DNA of 6,413 nt from NCBI GenBank assembly GCA_022701475.1, contig JAKOOI010000091.1, forward strand, positions 1 through 6,413, given 5' to 3'. The notes beneath the pieces are model-generated. The model searched no databases, had not been told where the DNA came from, and worked only from the letters and a program-made list of their open reading frames with translations. Source of the stretch: Weeksellaceae bacterium. GTDB lineage: Bacteria > Bacteroidota > Bacteroidia > Flavobacteriales > Weeksellaceae. This document shows, piece after piece, positions 5,303 through 6,413 of the stretch. A program made the position numbers and the translations under genes. How positions within the stretch are numbered: the stretch's first letter is position 1; every line of letters starts with the position of its first letter.

Positions 5303-6100
5303 ATGAAAAAAACATTTTCCGATGAAGATTTAATAAAGAATCTGAGCCTGTATTACCTGAACCGGTATCTGAAAAAGAAGCCGATCGAAAAATACCACCG
5401 AACCATTGATGCCTCCCGGCTTCACGACCGTGAAAAATACAGGAAAAAAACAGAAATCCTTCTCCTCAATGCACTGATGCACCATTTTCCGGATCTTACT
5501 TTTGAAGATCTGACCTGTGAAAGCCCGGATTTTATTGCCAAACTCAATAACAGGAAAATCGGAATCGAGCTTACCGAGGTCATCAATCATCTGGAAATGA
5601 AAAAAGCAGAAAGCTGCCTTAATAAAATCTTCCGCCGTGCAGAAGTCCTGCTGGAGGAAGAAAACACTGCGAAATACCGGGGTGTTTATTTCCTGGAATT
5701 TTTCGCAGGTACCCGTTGGGATACCCCGGAACACCAGAATGAAACCATCGCCGATATCTGCAAAAGCATCAGGAAAGGAAAACCTGCAGGCTGCATAAGG
5801 AACCTGAGGAAATCCGCTCACCGCAGAAATGTTTTCATTACCCATGAATACAGCATGAGCCTGTTCGACGGGCTGGGATCCGGTAAAATCCTTGAACTTA
5901 TTGAAAAAAAGAATGAAAAATTCCCTTATTACGATACTTCGGTAGATGAGTGCTGGCTGGTTATTGTATCGGATATGAATTCCATTGCCTCACGCTATAC
6001 TTTTATTCAGGATCAGGAATGCCTGCAGCAGGTAAAGAGCCCTTTTCACAAAATTTTCCATCTGGAGAATCTTTGCGGAAATATCACCAGTATCAAGTAG
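5303..6100 (+). CDS. Uncharacterised protein, 265 aa, possible PD-(D/E)XK nuclease-like fold
   Basis: I do not recognise a named family. After a Lys/Arg/Tyr-rich N-terminus (residues 1-50) comes a helix beginning T50-E51-I-L-L-L-N-A-L. Then come S74-P-D76-F-I-A-K and, after a charged turn, I86-G-I-E89-L-T-E92. Glu in the first helix, Asp in P-D-F, and E-x-x after a strand ending I-G-I is the order of the PD-(D/E)XK core (E51, D76, E89), with Thr91 in place of the usual Lys. Hydrophobic strands follow (G127-V-Y-F-L-E-F and, late, C-W-L-V-I-V-S-D). No signal peptide or membrane segment is seen; the protein is probably cytosolic. The start at 5303 is preceded by AAAGGA (5292-5297), unusually Shine-Dalgarno-like for this phylum, which supports it. 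It is a lone gene, divergent from the phosphorylase gene, with no obvious hairpin downstream. The nuclease assignment is inference; it could be a degenerate or structural member. Confidence 0.8.
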   Translation: MKKTFSDEDLIKNLSLYYLNRYLKKKPIEKYHRTIDASRLHDREKYRKKTEILLLNALMHHFPDLTFEDLTCESPDFIAKLNNRKIGIELTEVINHLEMKKAESCLNKIFRRAEVLLEEENTAKYRGVYFLEFFAGTRWDTPEHQNETIADICKSIRKGKPAGCIRNLRKSAHRRNVFITHEYSMSLFDGLGSGKILELIEKKNEKFPYYDTSVDECWLVIVSDMNSIASRYTFIQDQECLQQVKSPFHKIFHLENLCGNITSIK

Positions 6101-6156
6101 TGTTTTATCAAAAGTAAGGTATTATCAGTATTTGTGTAAATTATTTTTATTAAAAG

Positions 6157-6187
6157 TTGTTAATCTTATTGTAAATGTCTATTTTTG
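6157..6187 (+). promoter_or_regulatory. Bacteroidetes-type promoter of the secreted-protein gene
   Basis: TTG (6157-6159) is followed after 20 nt by TATTTTTG (6180-6187), an exact TAnnTTTG match, giving the best promoter in the window. Transcription would start near 6194, about 25 nt before the ATG at 6219. It also marks the intergenic region 6101-6218 as a boundary, although I see no terminator hairpin for the preceding gene there. Confidence 0.6.
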
Positions 6188-6218
6188 GATGTGCGTAAAA
6201 GTCTGATTGATAACCAAA

Positions 6219-6413
6219 ATGAAAAATATGAAGAAATATGTACTGCTTTTTCTCCTCTTCATCTCCGGATGGCTTTTTTCACAGGCAGACTGTTCCACTG
6301 CGCTAGCCGTCTGCGGAAATTCCAATATCACCTATTCTCCTTCAGGAATTGGAGCTGTTAATGAAAACCTCGGCGGATGCCTCAGCACAGGAGAGCATAA
6401 TTCCATCTGGTAT
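6219..6413 (+). CDS. N-terminus of a secreted protein, likely a large T9SS-type surface protein (C-terminus beyond right edge)
   Basis: Sixty-five codons are visible. MKNMKKYVLLFLLFISGWLF followed by SQADC is a Sec signal peptide with likely cleavage near S21/Q22. The mature start A23-D-C-S-T-A-L-A-V-C-G, then N-I-T-Y-S-P-S-G-I-G, then L-G-G-C-L-S-T-G-E-H-N-S-I-W-Y, is a pattern I associate with long flavobacterial extracellular proteins. Those often end in a type IX secretion (type B) sorting domain, with this N-terminal module leading into a beta-sandwich. The sorting domain, if present, is outside the window, so the T9SS link is inferred from the N-terminus alone. Three Cys in the visible mature part (C25, C32, C54) suggest disulfides. 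The start could equally be the ATG at 6228 (MKKYVLL), which gives a more typical signal peptide; no Shine-Dalgarno decides between them. Confidence 0.82.
   Translation, partial: MKNMKKYVLLFLLFISGWLFSQADCSTALAVCGNSNITYSPSGIGAVNENLGGCLSTGEHNSIWY

Noticed and set aside
5330..5845. Minus-strand open frame of 171 codons
   Set aside because: Antisense to the 265-residue protein. The plus frame has a Shine-Dalgarno-like site, a plausible start and coherent secondary structure; the minus frame is rich in Phe and Cys, as expected from the complement of a Lys/Glu-rich gene.

Overview
The window looks like chromosomal DNA from a Bacteroidota member of the class Flavobacteriia, most likely Chryseobacterium or a close Weeksellaceae relative. 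Three things point there. Several intergenic regions carry the Bacteroidetes-type -7 promoter element TAnnTTTG. Most starts lack a clear Shine-Dalgarno and sit in A/T-rich leaders. The protein content also fits: a periplasmic dipeptidyl peptidase IV, a small SPII lipoprotein, and the start of a large secreted protein of the kind common in gliding and type IX-secreting flavobacteria. The genus is inferred, not proven.

Layout, left to right. Positions 1-1855 (minus) hold the N-terminal 618 codons of a dipeptidyl peptidase IV-like S9 peptidase that runs off the left edge. A 120-bp divergent intergenic region with a 23-nt dyad separates it from a two-gene plus-strand unit: an unrecognised acidic 157-residue protein (1976-2449) and a small basic DUF6496-type protein (2461-2655). 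That unit ends at a strong hairpin terminator. A second, nearly perfect hairpin lies before a convergent minus-strand gene for a 100-residue cysteine-rich lipoprotein (2787-3089). About 370 bp without a convincing gene follow (3090-3458). Near its right end, this stretch carries the terminator of a minus-strand alpha-glucan (glycogen) phosphorylase-family gene (3459-5117). A second divergent intergenic region (5118-5302) leads to a 265-residue protein with a possible PD-(D/E)XK nuclease-like core (5303-6100). A well-formed promoter then precedes the first 65 codons of a secreted protein that runs off the right edge (6219-6413).

The genes do not form one pathway. The window reads as ordinary core or soft-core flavobacterial chromosome made of single genes and one two-gene unit, each with its own promoter or terminator. 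I see no mobile element, CRISPR array, tRNA or rRNA, and no clear multi-gene defence or biosynthetic system. Two points deserve most attention. The phosphorylase-family protein has Thr where the family's PLP-binding Lys is expected, although its phosphate-site Arg and Lys are retained. The 265-residue protein is a lone candidate nuclease-fold protein of unknown role.
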